Shown here in pieces: positions 19,746 through 28,389 of a stretch of 64,000 nucleotides of DNA. Source of the stretch: Bacteroidales bacterium (GTDB lineage Bacteria; Bacteroidota; Bacteroidia; Bacteroidales; UBA932). The notes under the pieces were generated by a model, which did not search any database, was not told where the DNA came from, and saw only the letters and a list, made by a program, of their open reading frames with translations. The translations under genes were made by a program, and so were the position numbers. The DNA lies in the NCBI GenBank assembly GCA_015060325.1, contig SUYQ01000011.1, forward strand, positions 1-64,000, read 5' to 3'. The stretch's first letter is position 1. The number at the start of each line of letters is the position of its first letter.

Positions 19746-20492
19746 TTAATAAAGCATAAGCTGGGTTAAAACCAGGTCAGCGAGCAGAATCAGGATACTT
19801 GTGGTAACGATTGCTCTCGTACTTGACTTTCCTACTCCAAGTGAACCGCCTTTTGCATAATAACCGTTATATGCGGCTATAGATGATATCATAAAGCAGA
19901 AGATGGACATCTTGAAACAGCTGTAAAAGATATAGAAACCGTTGTAGAATGCCTTGATACCTGTAATGTAAGAGGCTGTCGGTATGATCTGCGTGAACTC
20001 CACAGTGAGATATCCTCCGACCAGTCCCAATGCAAGGCTTAACAGCATCAGCAGAGGGCTAAGCAATGTCGATGCAACCACTTTCGGCAGCACCAGGAAT
20101 CCTGCGGAATTGACACCCATCATATCCATTGCATCAATCTGCTCTGTAATGCGCATACTTCCTATTTCGGATGCGATATTTGATCCCATCTTTCCGGCAA
20201 GGATAAGAGCGATCATCGTCGAACAGAACTCAAGTATGAGACTCTCCCTTACCATATAACCGACGTACATCTTGTCAATGAGGGGGTTCTCAAGGTTAGA
20301 TGCTGTCTGAATGACAAGGACACCTCCAATAAAAACTGATATCACCCCTACCAGAAGGATCGATGAAATGATCAGTTTATCCGATTCGTTTATGAACTGC
20401 CGCCAGAAGATTCTCCACTTATCCGGCTTCTTGAAGACCATCCTCAAGAACAGGATATAGCTTCCAACGGCCTCAAACATTTTTTTTAACAT
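19746..20492 (-). CDS. mlaE: MlaE-family lipid ABC transporter permease
   Basis: 'LAGKMGSNIASEIGSMRITEQIDAMDMMGVNSAGFLVLPKVVA' is the classic MlaE motif. Confidence 0.9.
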   Translation of the reverse strand: MLKKMFEAVGSYILFLRMVFKKPDKWRIFWRQFINESDKLIISSILLVGVISVFIGGVLVIQTASNLENPLIDKMYVGYMVRESLILEFCSTMIALILAGKMGSNIASEIGSMRITEQIDAMDMMGVNSAGFLVLPKVVASTLLSPLLMLLSLALGLVGGYLTVEFTQIIPTASYITGIKAFYNGFYIFYSCFKMSIFCFMISSIAAYNGYYAKGGSLGVGKSSTRAIVTTSILILLADLVLTQLMLY

Positions 20493-20597
20493 GTTTAAAA
20501 TAAATTTTTATCCTACAAATTTATCACATTTTTCTTTTTCTTTAACAGATTGTCGTCTTATATTCCAAGATTTGGGCAGAGTTTATGTTTCATATAA

Positions 20598-22157
20598 TTG
20601 ACAAAAATTATGCTCATCAACATTCATTGCGCCAAATGTATTGGAATAGAAGCTGTTACAGTGACAGTGGAAGTAAACATCTCTTCGGGTCTGGGAATCC
20701 ATCTGGTAGGACTTGCAGATGCTGCAGTAAAGGAAAGTCTGCTACGGACCATCACAGCACTTCAATCCATGGGATTCCGTATCCCAGGCAAGAAAATCGT
20801 GATCAATCTGGCTCCGGCAGATATGCACAAGAAGGGCAGCGGTTATGACATTCCCATTGCTTTAGGAATAATAGCCGCATCCGGACAACGAGAACTGCCT
20901 TTGTTGGAAAAGTATATCGTGATGGGAGAACTGGGGCTGGACGGGAGCGTACGTAGCATCCCGGGAGCCCTTCCGATTGTAGAACTTGCGGAAAGAATGT
21001 CATTGAAAGGATGTATCCTTCCCTTATCATCCGCGCTCGAAGCAATCGAATACAGTTCACTTGAAGTGTATGGAGTTGAATCGTTGGAAGATGTGCTTCG
21101 CATCCTTTCCGGGATGGAAGAATGTCAGGATCTGCTTGTCAGGAACAGAGTAAGGGATGGCATGTCGGAGCCTTCTGAAATGAACGATGGCGGCGTGATG
21201 GATTTTTCTGAGATCATCGGTCAGGATGCAGCCAAACGCGGTCTTGAGATTGCTGCCGCAGGCGGACATAACGCGATTCTCATCGGTAGTCCCGGAAGCG
21301 GAAAGAGTTCGCTGGCAAAGGCTATGGCCGGCATCCTGCCGAAAATGAGTCTGCAGGAGTCCATCCAGACCAGCAAGGTGTATTCTGTGGCCGGGAAGAG
21401 CAATCCGTCCGGAGGGCTGATGAAGCAAAGGCCATTCAGGTCACCCCATTACAGCGCATCGATGGCAGCCTTGATTGGAGGAGGCTCGGACAACATCATG
21501 CCGGGTGAAATCTCGCTGGCACACAACGGCATCCTTTTCGCCGACGAGTTCTGTGAGATGCCGAAGAAGGTGATGGAGGCTCTCCGTGGGCCCCTTGAAG
21601 ACAGGAAAGTTACAATTTCAAGGCTCAAGGCAAAGATCGAGTACCCTGCCGACTTCATGCTCATAGCTGCAACCAATCCATGTCCATGCGGATATTATGG
21701 TGAAGGAGACAGGTGCACATGCACCCCGTCCAAGCGTCTGGCCTACATCTCCAAACTGTCAGGACCTCTGATGGACAGGATCGACATACAACTGGTAGTC
21801 TCCAGGGTGGACGCCAGACGGCTGGTAAACAGAAAGCCGGCAGAACCGAGTTCCGTGGTTGCAGAGCGGGTCCTCAAGGCACGCCTGAAGCAGAAGGAGA
21901 GGTTTGCCGAGGAAGGCATATTCTGCAACTCGTCAATGAATAACAGGCAGGTCGAGAAATATTGCCCCCTGTCACCAGAATGCCGCATCCTTCTTGAACG
22001 CATCATTGAAAACATGGGACTTTCAGCCCGCGCATGTTCACGCATCATCAAACTGGCCCGCACGATCGCCGACCTGGCAGAAATGCCGGACATCCTTCCG
22101 GAACACCTGTCCGAAGCCGCATCATACCGCTTCCTCGACCGGCAGAACATCTTTTAA
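20598..22157 (+). CDS. YifB/ComM family Mg-chelatase-like AAA+ ATPase
   Basis: Lon-like N-terminus plus Mg-chelatase domain 'GGHNAILIGSPGSGKSSLAKAMAGILP', 'CPCGYYGEGDRCTCTPS'. Confidence 0.93.
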   Translation: MTKIMLINIHCAKCIGIEAVTVTVEVNISSGLGIHLVGLADAAVKESLLRTITALQSMGFRIPGKKIVINLAPADMHKKGSGYDIPIALGIIAASGQRELPLLEKYIVMGELGLDGSVRSIPGALPIVELAERMSLKGCILPLSSALEAIEYSSLEVYGVESLEDVLRILSGMEECQDLLVRNRVRDGMSEPSEMNDGGVMDFSEIIGQDAAKRGLEIAAAGGHNAILIGSPGSGKSSLAKAMAGILPKMSLQESIQTSKVYSVAGKSNPSGGLMKQRPFRSPHYSASMAALIGGGSDNIMPGEISLAHNGILFADEFCEMPKKVMEALRGPLEDRKVTISRLKAKIEYPADFMLIAATNPCPCGYYGEGDRCTCTPSKRLAYISKLSGPLMDRIDIQLVVSRVDARRLVNRKPAEPSSVVAERVLKARLKQKERFAEEGIFCNSSMNNRQVEKYCPLSPECRILLERIIENMGLSARACSRIIKLARTIADLAEMPDILPEHLSEAASYRFLDRQNIF

Positions 22158-22158
22158 T

Positions 22159-22201
22159 GGGTAGTGTGACACGAAAATCAACGATTTATGTCACACTACC
22201 C
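22159..22201. repeat. REP-like hairpin 1: GGGTAGTGTGACA..AAATC-AAC-GATTT..TGTCACACTACCC
   Basis: 13-bp perfect inverted repeat plus an inner 5-bp stem, immediately after the comM-like stop. Confidence 0.85.
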
Positions 22202-22233
22202 CGGGAAACAGGCTGATTTGACCATAAAACAGC

Positions 22234-22276
22234 AGTAGTGTTACATGAAATGGGCATTTTCGTGTCACACACTACT
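22234..22276. repeat. REP-like hairpin 2: AGTAGTGTTACATGAAA..TTTTCGTGTCACACACTACT
   Basis: Arms share the GTAGTGT(G)nACAnGAAA core with hairpin 1; same 43-nt overall length. Confidence 0.8.
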
Positions 22277-22313
22277 TTGAAACCAAACTGACACATAGAA
22301 TTCAGCAGCCGAC

Positions 22314-22340
22314 TGTCATCCTGAGCATCAGCGAAGGATC
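22314..22340 (+). repeat. Solitary palindromic repeat TGTCATCCTGAGCATCAGCGAAGGATC
   Basis: Same family as the GATCCTTCGCTG..CTCAGGATGACA arrays at 26205 and 29189, without tandem tails. Confidence 0.85.
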
Positions 22341-22364
22341 TTTCAAATATAAAAGAAACAACAT

Positions 22365-23288
22365 ATGAAGAAGACTTATCATTTATGTCTCTCTGCTGGC
22401 GAAGAAGTGATGTTCCGCGACACGGAGGATTACTACAGAGGATTCAACTGTTTTGCACTCGGCCTGTTCAAGACAGACACAACAGGACTAGCAGAGTCAA
22501 TTATGGCAACCCACATGCATCAGATTGTACAGACAGAACATCCTTGCGACTTCATGCATTGCTTACGCCAATCATACAGTGCATATTTCAATCAAAAGTA
22601 TCATAGAAAAGGAAGACTGGGAGAAGACGCCCACTTTACTATGGAAGTTGTCGGATACCACCATTTGCTTGCCGCTCTGAGCTATGTACTGAGAAATGCC
22701 CTGCATCACGGAGTCGTCCCGATACCATATGCCTATCCGCACTGTTCCGTGAATGCCATATTCCGTAAGGAGATGGGAAAGTTCCATGACGAAAAGGTCA
22801 TACCGGGCAATAAATACTATAAACATATAGGCAGACGCGCTGAATATCCTGACAGTTACAAGATGAACGAGAACGGGGTCTTTCTGCGTGAGAGCGTACT
22901 TGATATCCCTCAGGTTGAGAACCTTTTCGTAACCCCGCGTGCATTCAACTATTATATGACCCGAAGATCTTCCGAGGAATGGGAAAGAGAACAGGCCAAA
23001 GACGGAAACGGATTGGTCCCTATAAATCTGGCATCAATCGAAGACGGGGTGCTGATTCACAAGCAGGAACAGATGCTTGTTTATGAAAACGGAAAGGCAG
23101 ACTACAGGAGGATAACGGATATCGATCTGTGTACTGAACTGGACGCCCTTGCCCGCGACAGATACGGCAGGCATTCTGTATATCAGATGACATTGAAGGA
23201 AAAGGAAGAGGTTGCGGAACATCTGTACAGGATACGTCACGTAAGTGAATCACAGATCCGCCGCTGTCTTGTGCTGCCGAAGCGGTAA
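22365..23288 (+). CDS. Y1 (HUH) transposase-like protein, probable REP-associated tyrosine transposase (RAYT)
   Basis: HxH in 'MATHMHQIVQT', 'SYSAYFNQKYHRKGRLGEDAHFTMEVVGYHHLLAALSYVLRNALHHGVVP..YPHCS' matches the Y1_Tnp layout (N-x-x-Y/H-R-x-G..Y(I/V)xxNxxxxG). Confidence 0.72.
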   Translation: MKKTYHLCLSAGEEVMFRDTEDYYRGFNCFALGLFKTDTTGLAESIMATHMHQIVQTEHPCDFMHCLRQSYSAYFNQKYHRKGRLGEDAHFTMEVVGYHHLLAALSYVLRNALHHGVVPIPYAYPHCSVNAIFRKEMGKFHDEKVIPGNKYYKHIGRRAEYPDSYKMNENGVFLRESVLDIPQVENLFVTPRAFNYYMTRRSSEEWEREQAKDGNGLVPINLASIEDGVLIHKQEQMLVYENGKADYRRITDIDLCTELDALARDRYGRHSVYQMTLKEKEEVAEHLYRIRHVSESQIRRCLVLPKR

Positions 23289-23378
23289 TTTCCCATGTCG
23301 ATGAGACGTGGTCGTATCACGTAAGATAGCTGGAGAATGTGTGAAGAACTGGGATATGTGATAAAACAGGAATTTGCT

Positions 23379-23386
23379 TATCTTTG
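23379..23386 (+). promoter_or_regulatory. -7 element TATCTTTG, nearly leaderless tsaE mRNA
   Basis: TAnnTTTG motif ending 4 nt before the tsaE ATG at 23391. Confidence 0.5.
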
Positions 23387-23390
23387 CGGC

Positions 23391-23813
23391 ATGAAACACG
23401 AAATCATCATAAACGGAATCGAGGATCTCGAAAGGGCGGCGGCCGAATTCCTCGAAAAGATAGGAGACAACACGCTGGTGGCATTCTTTGCGCCGATGGG
23501 ATCGGGAAAGACCACTTTTACGACCGCTATCTGCAAGGTGCTGGGCGTGACCGATCCGGTAGGATCACCGACATTCGCAATTGTTAACGAATACATGCGC
23601 TCCGACGGAGATCCGATGTACCATTTCGATTTCTATCGCATCAACAAGCTTCAGGAGGCCATTGAAATCGGACTCTACGACTATCTCGACAGCGGTTGCC
23701 TGTGTATCATGGAGTGGCCGGAAAACATTGAGGAGCTTCTTCCGGAAGAGACCTTGAAGGTAAGCATCACTGTCAATCCGGACCAGTCAAGGACCGTATC
23801 CTGGGAAGATTAA
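23391..23813 (+). CDS. tsaE: tRNA threonylcarbamoyladenosine biosynthesis ATPase TsaE
   Basis: 'LVAFFAPMGSGKTTFTTAICKVLGVTDPVGSPTFAIVNEY..HFDFYRI..CIMEWPENIEELLP'. Start taken at MKHEIII. Confidence 0.92.
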   Translation: MKHEIIINGIEDLERAAAEFLEKIGDNTLVAFFAPMGSGKTTFTTAICKVLGVTDPVGSPTFAIVNEYMRSDGDPMYHFDFYRINKLQEAIEIGLYDYLDSGCLCIMEWPENIEELLPEETLKVSITVNPDQSRTVSWED

Positions 23814-25045
23814 TTCACATATATATGAGATATGAAGCCGCTTAATCTGAGCGGCTTTATTTCTCCGTCCACCCATACGGCCGCATCCGCCCCATCCTTG
23901 GAAGTCAACCCCACATACAATATTCCATCCATCACCGCCATTGACTTTCCACCCATTGACACATAGCCGTCAGGCATCTCCAGCTTTTCACCGAAACGGT
24001 ATATGATTCCTTTTCCGGATGATTCAGGAGGATTCAGCACACAACAGAAGTCGTCACCGCCTGTGCATATGGACGCAATTGTATAGCCTTCCGGAAAAGT
24101 CTCTTTTTCATCAGAACTACGCCATAATGTGCTATACAGCAACCGGCCTTTCTTTATCAAGATCAGTTCCACACCAGGCCTGGTCTGGCCTCCGGCAAAC
24201 CTGCAGCTGATCATACGATAAGCATCAGGCACATCAATAACATTCATAACCGGACCTTCTACAAGCACAGGAGCTGAAACTCCGGTTAAAGAGGCTATGT
24301 AGCAGACCCTATCGTTATACATACGGGCGTCCCATACCTTACGCACATCCTCGCGGACTGCAATCTGAGACACGTCCCCTGCACAGTAACAATAATATCG
24401 TTCAACCGACGCATTATCAGCCCCGAATTGCTCGGAGAAAGTGAATGCAAAGTCTTCACCGCACTGTTGCAGCCCGGAAAACAGATGTCCGGACTCCCTC
24501 GACAACAGGATCTCGCCATTCTTCCTGTAAGTAAAGCCGTTACCGCCCCTGTCCTGGCCCAAAGTATAGACATCATCATCCTTGACCACCATATCCAGTA
24601 TCATCTCCCTGCCGGGATATCTGAACAGCTGTTCACCATTACGTTTTATGACAGTTTCTTCACCGGTGGAATAATCAGTGTAAAGAGAGCTGCCTATCAT
24701 CCGGTACATGTCAGGATCGGCACTCACCTCATATTCGTCACCGACCGGCACCTTCATCACCGGGATACCATTTGCAAAGACCACCAGGGAACACCTCACG
24801 TTCCCCACCTCCACATCCGAGTTCCAATCATATCCATCGGGATAGTCTACCCCTACGGCATACCATGTTTTTTGGGCAGTTTCGGGACCGCCTCCACTTC
24901 CAGGGACGGGGAAAAGTCCAGGTCTTACCCAGATATCATCACCACTCCCATCAATACCGATCTGTTCCAATCCACATGACACCGTAGCCATCATCATCCC
25001 CGTCAGCAATATCAATCCTTTTCCTCTCATCTTTTTTTGCTTCAA
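23810..25045 (-). CDS. Hypothetical lipoprotein, repeat/propeller-like
   Basis: Lipobox MATVSCGLEQ; repeated 'ADPDMYRMI', 'VPDAYRMIS', 'MPDGYVSM' blades; start may be 25030. Confidence 0.6.
   Translation of the reverse strand: MKQKKMRGKGLILLTGMMMATVSCGLEQIGIDGSGDDIWVRPGLFPVPGSGGGPETAQKTWYAVGVDYPDGYDWNSDVEVGNVRCSLVVFANGIPVMKVPVGDEYEVSADPDMYRMIGSSLYTDYSTGEETVIKRNGEQLFRYPGREMILDMVVKDDDVYTLGQDRGGNGFTYRKNGEILLSRESGHLFSGLQQCGEDFAFTFSEQFGADNASVERYYCYCAGDVSQIAVREDVRKVWDARMYNDRVCYIASLTGVSAPVLVEGPVMNVIDVPDAYRMISCRFAGGQTRPGVELILIKKGRLLYSTLWRSSDEKETFPEGYTIASICTGGDDFCCVLNPPESSGKGIIYRFGEKLEMPDGYVSMGGKSMAVMDGILYVGLTSKDGADAAVWVDGEIKPLRLSGFISHIYVN
23835..23860 (+). terminator. Terminator for tsaE lying inside the convergent lipoprotein CDS
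   Basis: AAGCCGCT-TAATCTG-AGCGGCTT followed by TATTTCT. Confidence 0.6.
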
Positions 25046-25063
25046 AGGAAGGCATAAGAAAAG

Positions 25064-25100
25064 AAACGGCGAAATCCGCTCGTCACAGATAACGCCGTTT
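25064..25100 (-). promoter_or_regulatory. 5' leader hairpin AAACGGCG..CGCCGTTT upstream of the lipoprotein gene
   Basis: 8-bp perfect stem, 21-nt loop. Confidence 0.5.
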
Positions 25101-25261
25101 GGTCACATTTTTCTTTTTCTTTAAATTTTTTCTCTTTTTTAACATTTTAAGAAAAAGAAAAAATTATAAAAATCGTAAATTTCTAAAGTCAGTCCGCCAC
25201 ATTTTTACCGCTTATAATCAACAATATAATAATTTAGCCGAAGCTTTATCCATAATATAAA

Positions 25262-25302
25262 ATTTACATATTTGTAAATTAAACATTAATCACTAAATTT
25301 GC
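25262..25302 (+). promoter_or_regulatory. higBA promoter (TTTG-N19-TAAATTTG) with overlapping palindrome AATTTACA-TATT-TGTAAATT
   Basis: -33 TTTG 25272-25275, -7 TAAATTTG 25295-25302; palindrome 25262-25281 covers the -33 box. Confidence 0.8.
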
Positions 25303-25309
25303 ATCGGCT

Positions 25310-25575
25310 ATGGAAATAATCTTTGCCAAAGAATACCTGAAAGAACTGCAACTTACAGGAAAGACATCCGACAGGAGGTACCGGTTTCAACCAGACATAG
25401 TAAAAAGGTATCGAAAGACTATTGACCGCCTTGCCGGTGCAAGACGAATAGAAGATTTATTCCATATTGCATCATTAGGGTATGAGAAATTGAGTGGAGA
25501 TAAGAAAGGGTTGTCTTCTGAGATGACTACGTTTCCATATGTAATATCATAGAATTGTCCAACCACTATAAATAA
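25310..25575 (+). pseudogene. HigB/RelE-family toxin, internally deleted and frameshifted
   Basis: HigB-like start MEIIFAKEYLKEL..YEKLSGDKKGLSS; after 25525 the frame breaks, and the other frame at 25540-25575 reads CNIIELSNHYK*, matching the usual family C-terminus as I know it. Confidence 0.7.
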
Positions 25576-25582
25576 AAATATT

Positions 25583-25927
25583 ATGGTAGAGATTGAAGGG
25601 GTTGATCCTCAAATGATATTGAACAATCTGAAGCCAAACTACGTGACCCACCCGGGTGAGGTCATCATGGACGAAATAGAATATCTGCAGATCCGTCAGA
25701 AGGATTTTGCTGAGCGTATCGGCGTATCTGCGTCGCTGGTCAATCAGATTCTGAAGGGGAAACGGCCTGTGAATACGGAGTTTGCCATGCTGACGGAAGC
25801 AGCAATAGGAATTCCAGCAGACCTGCTGCTGAGGATGCAGGCAAGGTATGATAAATGGAAAACCGAGCAGAAGCCCGGTTTTATGGAAAAATTGAAGAGT
25901 ATTCAGAAGTTTGCCGCCGCCCTATAA
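25583..25927 (+). CDS. HigA-family antitoxin, XRE-type HTH
   Basis: 'THPGEVIMDEIEYLQIRQKDFAERIGVSASLVNQILKGKRPVNTEFAMLTEAAIGIPADLLLRMQARYD'. Confidence 0.9.
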   Translation: MVEIEGVDPQMILNNLKPNYVTHPGEVIMDEIEYLQIRQKDFAERIGVSASLVNQILKGKRPVNTEFAMLTEAAIGIPADLLLRMQARYDKWKTEQKPGFMEKLKSIQKFAAAL

Positions 25928-26971
25928 ACTTTTAGGGTAGATGGCAAAAAGTGCCGAGCCGGAGCCTGACATGCTTGCGTAGACCGCCCCACTGTCATAA
26001 AGAGAGCGTTTGATGGCTGCCAGTTCAGGATATTTAGCAAAGACTGTCTCCTCGAAGTCGTTTACCAGTATTCCATCCCACTGATCGATCGGTCTTGTCA
26101 GGGCTTCCCTCAACGGAACTTCAGGAAGATGCGGCCTGATGCCGCTGTAAGCATCTTTTGTGGATACAGCGATTCCTGCAGGTGTTATGACCTGGAGGTC
26201 GAAAGATCCTTCGCTGCGCTCAGGATGACAGGAAGGGAACTCAGGATGACAGGAAGGGAGCTCAGGATGACAGGAAGGGAACTCAGGATGACAGGAAGGG
26301 AGCTCAGGATTACAGTGAGGTTCAGGATTACAGGAGAACGGCAGAGGACATGGAAGTTCCGAGAGGATCTCGCCTCTTCCTTCTCCGATCATCGGGCGGT
26401 TGTATATAAAGAAGGCACAGTCGCTGCCAAGGCTCGAAGCATAGTCAGCAAGCTGCTGCTCGGACAGTCCCAGACTACAAAGTTCATTGAGCATCTTCAG
26501 TGCAAAAGCTGCATCTGCAGATCCTCCGCCAAGACCGGCACCGACCGGGGAAGTCTTCTCAAGGAATATCTTGACAGGAGGGAGATCGAAGTCGGCGGCC
26601 AGTATCCCATATGCCTTTGCAGTCAGATCCTTGAGAGGATCCCAATCCACACCCTCCTCACGTGCGATGGTTATCATCAGCTTTCCGTCTTCAGATATGG
26701 CCTGAACAAGTTTCGGTGCAACTGACTCCTCTGTCTCAACTCCGAACACCCCCTCGGGCTTGGCACTGCCCTGAGAAGCCGGAACAGAAGATCCATATCT
26801 GCTGAAAAGTGAGGCAGATGTGCGACTGTAATCGTCACCGACAACAATTTCCAGCGTATCGCTTATGGCGAAATACGGCACAAAAAGAGTCTCCAGATCA
26901 TGAAAGCCGTCCTCCCTCTTACGCAGGACATTCAGACCCAGATTTATCTTGACATTAGGATTGGTTATCAT
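25922..26971 (-). CDS. ispE: 4-diphosphocytidyl-2-C-methyl-D-erythritol kinase with an in-frame repeat insertion
   Basis: GHMP kinase motifs 'PNVKINLGLNVLRKREDGFHDLET', 'PVGAGLGGGSADAAFALKMLNEL', 'MSGSGSALFAI'; insertion SCNPEPHCNPELPSCHPEFPSCHPEL...CHPERSEGS. Confidence 0.92.
   Translation of the reverse strand: MITNPNVKINLGLNVLRKREDGFHDLETLFVPYFAISDTLEIVVGDDYSRTSASLFSRYGSSVPASQGSAKPEGVFGVETEESVAPKLVQAISEDGKLMITIAREEGVDWDPLKDLTAKAYGILAADFDLPPVKIFLEKTSPVGAGLGGGSADAAFALKMLNELCSLGLSEQQLADYASSLGSDCAFFIYNRPMIGEGRGEILSELPCPLPFSCNPEPHCNPELPSCHPEFPSCHPELPSCHPEFPSCHPERSEGSFDLQVITPAGIAVSTKDAYSGIRPHLPEVPLREALTRPIDQWDGILVNDFEETVFAKYPELAAIKRSLYDSGAVYASMSGSGSALFAIYPKSL
26205..26333 (-). repeat. Repeat array GATCCTTCGCTGCGCTCAGGATGACA + 21-bp tails (CTCAGGATGACAGGAAGGGAA), inside ispE
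   Basis: At least four near-perfect 21-bp tails plus two decayed ones; read directly. Confidence 0.95.
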
Positions 26972-26976
26972 ATGAT

Positions 26977-27002
26977 TGTCATTTCGAGCTTGTCAGGAAA
27001 TC
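26977..27002. repeat. Second REP-like family fragment TGTCATTTCGAGCTTGTCAGGAAATCT
   Basis: Imperfect palindrome filling the ispE/sufD intergenic gap. Confidence 0.5.
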
Positions 27003-27622
27003 TACTTCACAAGCTTTCTGATTGCATCCTCAAAACGCACAGCAAGCTGTTCACGTTCAGACTCTTCCTGAATGATTTCCAGCACCGGCGCTATGAATGA
27101 GATCATCTGGAGGACCTTTGCGTCCTCAAGGGATATTCCGCGCGAGCGCATGTAAAACTGCTCCTCCTCATTGAGACGGCCGATAGTCGCGCCATGCGAG
27201 CACTTCACATCATCAGCATATATCTCCAGCTGCGGCTTCGTATCCACCTTGGCTCCGTCTGTAAGCAGAATATTATGGTTTTCCTGATATGCCTCAGTCC
27301 TCTGCGCATCCTGCGCAACGATGATCTTGCCATAGAAGTCCACACGCGACGTTCCGCCGGCAATTCCCTTGAAAAGCTGGCGCGAATTGCAATGAGGCAG
27401 ATCATGGTACATGTCCACAGCTATCTTCACCTTCTCCTCGCCACCACAGACATAAGCACCATAAACATTAGCCTCGGCACCCTCGCCAGACAGACGTACA
27501 TCCAGCTTGACATCGCAGCTCACGCCAGGCATGACGAGCAGGACCATATCGGTCCTCTGTCCCGCCTGGACATCGATACTACGCAAGAGCTGTCCGTCCT
27601 TCACGATTATCACTTCCGTCAT
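27002..27622 (-). CDS. sufD: SufD-like Fe-S scaffold protein, short form
   Basis: SufBD C-terminal core 'TDGAKVDTKPQLEIYADDVKCSHGATIGRLNEEEQFYMRSRGIS'; only 206 aa. Confidence 0.85.
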   Translation of the reverse strand: MTEVIIVKDGQLLRSIDVQAGQRTDMVLLVMPGVSCDVKLDVRLSGEGAEANVYGAYVCGGEEKVKIAVDMYHDLPHCNSRQLFKGIAGGTSRVDFYGKIIVAQDAQRTEAYQENHNILLTDGAKVDTKPQLEIYADDVKCSHGATIGRLNEEEQFYMRSRGISLEDAKVLQMISFIAPVLEIIQEESEREQLAVRFEDAIRKLVK

Positions 27623-27633
27623 ACGCAGATCTC

Positions 27634-28389
27634 CTACAGATTATCGTAACCCTTCGCCTCAATCTCAGCGACAAGCTCCTTGCCGGCAGTCTTGACGATA
27701 CGCCCATCCTTCAGCACATGCACCACATCAGGCACGATGTAGTCCAGAAGCCTCTGATAGTGCGTGATCACGATCGCCGCCTTTTCAGGAGTATGAAGGG
27801 CATTCACACCGTTGGCAACGATGCGGAGTGCATCCACGTCAAGTCCGCTGTCGGTCTCGTCAAGGATCGCCAATGTCGGATCCAGCATAGCCATCTGGAA
27901 AATCTCATTACGCTTCTTCTCGCCACCCGAGAATCCCACATTCACTTCACGCTTGGCAAACTCCGGCTTCATCTGCACGAAAGCCATCTTCTCACGCATC
28001 AGCTTCAGGAAATCTCCCGCCTTGAGAGGCTCGAGACCCTTGCCGGCACGATGCGCATTCACCGCAGTCTTCATGAAGTTTGTGATCGTCACTCCCGGGA
28101 TCTCCACCGGATACTGGAATGACAGGAAGATGCCCGCCCACGCACGCTCCTCAGGAGACATGGCCAGAAGGTCCTGTCCGAGGAACTCTATGGTTCCGGC
28201 AGTCACGGTGAACTGCGGCTTGCCTGCAAGCACCGCGGAAAGCGTACTCTTTCCGGCGCCGTTCGGACCCATCACCGCATGAATCTCACCCTTGCGGATG
28301 ACAAGATCTAAACCCTTGAGGATCTCCTTGTCCTCAACCGAAGCCCTCAGGCCCTCAATCTTCAATAATATATCGTTTGCCATATGCAA
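27634..28389 (-). CDS. sufC: Fe-S assembly ATPase SufC
   Basis: '[27 protein letters not shown]', '[46 protein letters not shown]'. Confidence 0.96.
   Translation of the reverse strand: MHMANDILLKIEGLRASVEDKEILKGLDLVIRKGEIHAVMGPNGAGKSTLSAVLAGKPQFTVTAGTIEFLGQDLLAMSPEERAWAGIFLSFQYPVEIPGVTITNFMKTAVNAHRAGKGLEPLKAGDFLKLMREKMAFVQMKPEFAKREVNVGFSGGEKKRNEIFQMAMLDPTLAILDETDSGLDVDALRIVANGVNALHTPEKAAIVITHYQRLLDYIVPDVVHVLKDGRIVKTAGKELVAEIEAKGYDNL

Noticed and set aside
22159-22201. Simple terminator for the ComM-like gene
   Set aside because: Possible in part, but there is no T-run, and the second related hairpin with the same core argues for a repeat pair.
22365-23288. Complete IS200/IS605 insertion sequence
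   Set aside because: No TnpB/IscB partner and no clear element ends; protein length and REP-like context fit a RAYT better.
26205-26333. CRISPR-like array or a real Cys-rich protein on the plus strand (ORF 26129-26725)
   Set aside because: No spacers; the plus-strand frame is antisense to ispE and its 'RMTGRELRMTGREL' tract is just the repeat read in another frame.
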